This document shows, in pieces, positions 41,213 through 43,321 of a DNA stretch of 43,321 bases. Both the position numbers and the translations under genes were made by a program. How positions within the stretch are numbered: position 1 is the first letter of the stretch; every line of letters begins with the position of its first letter. The notes below the pieces were generated by a model. That model did not search any database and was not told the DNA's origin. It saw only the letters and a program-made list of their open reading frames with translations. Source of the DNA: Planctomycetaceae bacterium (GTDB taxonomy: Bacteria; Planctomycetota; Planctomycetia; Planctomycetales; Planctomycetaceae); contig JAKFVC010000117.1 in the NCBI GenBank assembly GCA_021732415.1, forward strand, positions 1-43,321, read 5' to 3'.

Positions 41213-41574
41213 CCGACCTGCGATTTCGAGCCGCCCAGCATCTGCGACGCGGGGCCGATTTCGAACGGATTTACGCTCGGCAGGTTCGCGGCAGCGATCA
41301 GCATCTGTTGATTTTCGCCGATGTGAACCAACTGTCGTGTACGCGGATCGGACTGAGTGTTTCCAAGAAACACGGCGGTGCCGTCCGCCGCAACCGCCTG
41401 AAACGACTATTGCGCGAGGCCTTCCGCCTCAGCCAGCACGAGTTGCCGACGGGGCTCGATCTGATCCTGATCCCCCGGCAAGGGATGGCCAGTACGCTGG
41501 ATGACTATCGACAATCGATCGGACGATCGGTGAAATACATTAGCCGGAAGCTATCGATTCGATCTCCCAACTGA
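41128..41574 (+). CDS. rnpA: Ribonuclease P protein component
   Basis: RnpA binds the catalytic RNase P RNA and helps it cleave 5' leaders from pre-tRNA. The family core is intact: a basic RRGADFERIYA start, RIGLSVSKKHGGAVRRNRLK with the RNR motif (RRNRLKRLLREAFR) and LILIPRQGMA. The start is uncertain. GTG 41128 has an excellent GGGGAG seven bases upstream and gives 148 residues; GTG 41209 gives 121 residues, the usual family length, and would form a GTGA overlap with the stop of the membrane protein but lacks a ribosome site. The gene lies outside its classic rpmH-rnpA order: no rpmH is seen upstream. Confidence 0.93.
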   Translation: MVSESETPPEPDCRPTVAGESLAPSTNVTDLRFRAAQHLRRGADFERIYARQVRGSDQHLLIFADVNQLSCTRIGLSVSKKHGGAVRRNRLKRLLREAFRLSQHELPTGLDLILIPRQGMASTLDDYRQSIGRSVKYISRKLSIRSPN

Positions 41575-41656
41575 AGAAGACGGCATCATTTGGAATCGTT
41601 CACAAAATCACAAAACAATCATTTATTAACCAAAGCTTGACTTGCGCCAGGAATTA

Positions 41657-41683
41657 TTCGTGTCATTTGTGTGATTCGTGGTC
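41657..41683. repeat. Lone family D arm
   Basis: TTCGTGTCATTTGTGTGATT and the next seven bases match the right arm of the family D pairs at 15917-15990 and 22743-22842. No opposing arm is present in the 142-base gap between rnpA and yidD. Confidence 0.82.
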
Positions 41684-41716
41684 ACAAACAATCAAAAATA
41701 GACCTAGCTTCGAAAA

Positions 41717-41956
41717 ATGAAAACTGTGTTGCACTGGCTGTGGTTTTTGCCGGCGAATCTGGCGATTGGCATGGTGCGGGTCTATCAATGGACCCTCAGC
41801 CCCATCATTGGCCGGCAATGCCGTTTCCAGCCGACGTGCAGCAATTACTACATCGAGGCTGTGAACAAATACGGAGTCGTTTCGGGATCATTCCGAGGTG
41901 CCATGCGGATTTGCCGGTGCCATCCGTTTCATCCGGGGGGATTCGATCCACCGTAA
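41717..41956 (+). CDS. yidD: Membrane protein insertion efficiency factor YidD
   Basis: A 79-residue membrane-associated protein that helps YidC insert proteins into the inner membrane. The family pattern is full: an N-terminal amphipathic helix, YQWTLSPIIGRQCRFQPTCS with both conserved Cys residues, YYIEAVNKYG, then CRCHPFHPGGFDPP at the end. In most bacteria yidD lies between rnpA and yidC; here the downstream gene is an unrelated membrane protein and no yidC is seen. The ATG at 41717 has no strong ribosome site. Transcription is probably shared with rnpA. Confidence 0.96.
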   Translation: MKTVLHWLWFLPANLAIGMVRVYQWTLSPIIGRQCRFQPTCSNYYIEAVNKYGVVSGSFRGAMRICRCHPFHPGGFDPP

Positions 41957-42161
41957 CGTAGGATAGGCATCGTACCTGTCCGGAATTCCTCAGGCCGTTA
42001 TCGGATCAGTTTGAGAGTATGAGTGTGTGAGAGTGACGGAGAACGAAGCGATTTGAGTCTGGTTGCGGTCCGTCTTCACCCTTTCACACTCATACCCTCA
42101 CACTCTCGCACTCCGAATCCATTAGAGCCCCAAGACGGACAGGCAGGATGCCTATCCTACG
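41957..42161. repeat. Nested inverted repeat: GTAGGATAGGCATC arms around a family C core
   Basis: Arms 41957-41982 and 42136-42161 (26 nt, two mismatches; CGTAGGATAGGCATC start) flank a family C core in which GAGAGTATGAGTGTGTGAG (about 42012-42035) faces CTCATACCCTCACACTCTCG (about 42088-42112). The left arm starts directly after the yidD stop codon. Confidence 0.88.
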
Positions 42162-42237
42162 TCACCACTCGACAGTCGGCCCTTCACGCGCGACAATAGA
42201 TGAACGCTGGCTCCCAGGCTTATCACGAGAACTCATC

Positions 42238-43185
42238 ATGTCGGCTGGATCGTTCACTTTGCCCTCGCGGATCTTGATTTGCGGTTTGCTCTGTCTGGTG
42301 ATATCGCCTCTCTGGGCACAGGGCTTCGTGATGGATGCCCAGAATGTCGATCTGGAGCCCGGCCGTGCTCCGGCACGCAAAAAGAACAAGGCGGCTGACG
42401 AACGTCCCATTCTGCCGACCGATGTGGATGTCGATCCGTTCTGGCTGGGAACGATCAAACATCGCTCGCTGGGTGTCCGGGATGTGGAAAGTGATGCCTA
42501 CTACAAGGTTCTGGATCACGCCCGCAAGACTCAGTACGTGCTGCAAAAGAAGGTCGCCGCGGACAACATCGCGCGGCACGAGAAGCACTTCCGCGAACAG
42601 CCCGAGACGGCTCGCAAGAAGTTTTCGCTGTTCGCGGATGTGTTCACTCATCCGGAAGAATACACGGGGGAACTGCTGACGCTGAACGGCTATGTCCGCA
42701 AGAATCTCAAGCATCCGGCCGATGCGGATGATCCCCACCAGATCCCCACCTACGAGGCGTGGCTCTACACGCCCGATTCCCAGCACAATCCGGTCGTCGT
42801 CGTATATACCGATCTCCCCAAAGGGATGCCGATGGGAGGGAGCCTGGTCGAAACCGTGCAAGTCACTGGTTACTTCTTCAAGGTCTACGGCTACCGAGCC
42901 CAGGACGGTCTGCGAGCCGCACCGATGCTGCTGGCCAAAACGCTCGACTGGACGCCCAAAGTGGTCCGCGACACGACTGCCGAACGGGTCGTTTACTTTC
43001 TGATCACGGGTGCGTTGGTCTGCGGCCTGATTTTTGTGTTCTGGAAAATGAACCAACGCCAGCACGCCAAACTCTCAAGAATGGCAGCGGAACCCGAAGA
43101 CTTCGATCCCCGCGACTTGCAGAGGCTTGATCTGGAGTCACTCGCGGCGGACAAGCCAGGCAACCAGTCGGAATCGGCAGTCTAG
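42238..43185 (+). CDS. Membrane protein of unknown function with two TM segments
   Basis: A 315-residue protein of no recognised family. The start is ATG 42238 (MSAGSFTLPSRILICGLL); the longest frame begins at 42148 inside a repeat arm and is not credible. A leader or membrane segment (about 10-30, LICGLLCLVISPLWAQG) is followed by a long soluble part, VFTHPEEYTGELLTLNGYVR (about 140-160), VVYTDLPKGMPMGGSLVETVQVTGYFFK (in part: DLPKGMPMGGSLVETVQV) and a C-terminal membrane segment (VVYFLITGALVCGLIFVFW, about 263-281). The HPEEYTGELLTLNGYV...V.V.GYFFKVYGY layout resembles an OB-fold-like module, but this is only a visual match. The last 35 residues are acidic and cytoplasmic. A terminator-like hairpin follows. 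Confidence 0.83.
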   Translation: MSAGSFTLPSRILICGLLCLVISPLWAQGFVMDAQNVDLEPGRAPARKKNKAADERPILPTDVDVDPFWLGTIKHRSLGVRDVESDAYYKVLDHARKTQYVLQKKVAADNIARHEKHFREQPETARKKFSLFADVFTHPEEYTGELLTLNGYVRKNLKHPADADDPHQIPTYEAWLYTPDSQHNPVVVVYTDLPKGMPMGGSLVETVQVTGYFFKVYGYRAQDGLRAAPMLLAKTLDWTPKVVRDTTAERVVYFLITGALVCGLIFVFWKMNQRQHAKLSRMAAEPEDFDPRDLQRLDLESLAADKPGNQSESAV

Positions 43186-43198
43186 ATCGGCGACCTAG

Positions 43199-43240
43199 TA
43201 CCCCATCAATCGTCGATTGACGGGTATTGTTTCTTTAATT
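43199..43240 (+). terminator. Likely rho-independent terminator of the last membrane protein gene
   Basis: TACCCCATCAATCG (43199-43212) pairs with CGATTGACGGGTA (43214-43226) with one bulged C, followed by TTGTTTCTTT. It lies 14 bases after the stop codon. Confidence 0.7.
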
Positions 43241-43321
43241 TGACTCGGGCCGCTGCGATGGTGAATGTCCAATGAATGCAACGACGTTCTTTATTTCGAG
43301 TGTTTTCCCAAGCCTTAATCT

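Noticed and set aside
42148-42237. N-terminal extension of the last membrane protein
   Set aside because: It lies inside the right arm of a repeat element; the hydrophobic leader starts at 42238.
1-43321. tRNA or rRNA genes
   Set aside because: No cloverleaf with a GTTCGAATCC-type arm or rRNA-like stretch was found in the gaps by eye; a covariance search would be decisive.

Overview
The window looks like chromosomal DNA of a planctomycete (Planctomycetota, probably Planctomycetaceae-like). This is inferred from the mix of families: a very large PQQ-type beta-propeller protein, a FHA-GAF-sigma54 activator, a Tat-exported xylose-isomerase-like TIM-barrel protein, YHS and BON small proteins, a TPR protein fused to a glycosyltransferase-like domain, and lineage-type hypotheticals. 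The intergenic DNA is also typical, being filled with long imperfect inverted repeats. No rRNA, tRNA, CRISPR array, transposase or phage gene was recognised.

Layout. 1-7.3 kb: a TadC-like pilus/secretion platform protein (+), an enolase-superfamily enzyme (-) and a 1449-residue exported twin beta-propeller protein (-). 7.6-15.7 kb: an exported double M16 peptidase (+) with a clear terminator, a BON-like small protein (-), an acidic 98-residue protein (-) with a clear terminator, and a FHA/GAF/AAA+/Fis activator (-). 16-21 kb: a zinc-ribbon protein, a rhodanese, a YHS-domain exported protein and hisD (all +), then an HD phosphohydrolase and a YjbQ protein (both -). 21.6-26 kb: a hypothetical (-) and a pair resembling the LuxE/LuxC halves of a fatty-acid reductase (-). 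26.4-32.2 kb: an exported protein with two alpha/beta-hydrolase copies (+), a TPR-GT-DUF6165 fusion (-) and a PhyH-type dioxygenase (-). 32.4-36.3 kb: a three-gene molybdenum hydroxylase operon in the order FAD, 2Fe-2S, Mo subunit (-). 36.5-39.4 kb: a membrane hypothetical (-) and a Tat-exported TIM-barrel protein (-). 39.8-43.2 kb: a DnaJ-like co-chaperone, a small membrane protein, rnpA, yidD and a two-TM membrane protein (all +).

Many starts were moved downstream from the longest ORF because of a ribosome binding site, a signal peptide or an intergenic repeat. In several genes the longest ORF reads through a repeat and would give a false N-terminus.

The most unusual structural signal is the intergenic DNA. 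Most gaps hold a palindromic element of 80-470 bp with arms of 16-46 bp, often with a different palindrome nested inside. At least a dozen sequence families are present, several of them with two or three copies in this one window, and the arms are usually 0-3 mismatches from perfect. They carry no recognisable ORF. The most interesting coding signals are the LuxC/LuxE-like pair without luxAB or luxD, the TPR-GT-DUF6165 fusion with a near-consensus promoter placed for a leaderless message, and the tandem hydrolase whose first nucleophile elbow has lost its serine.
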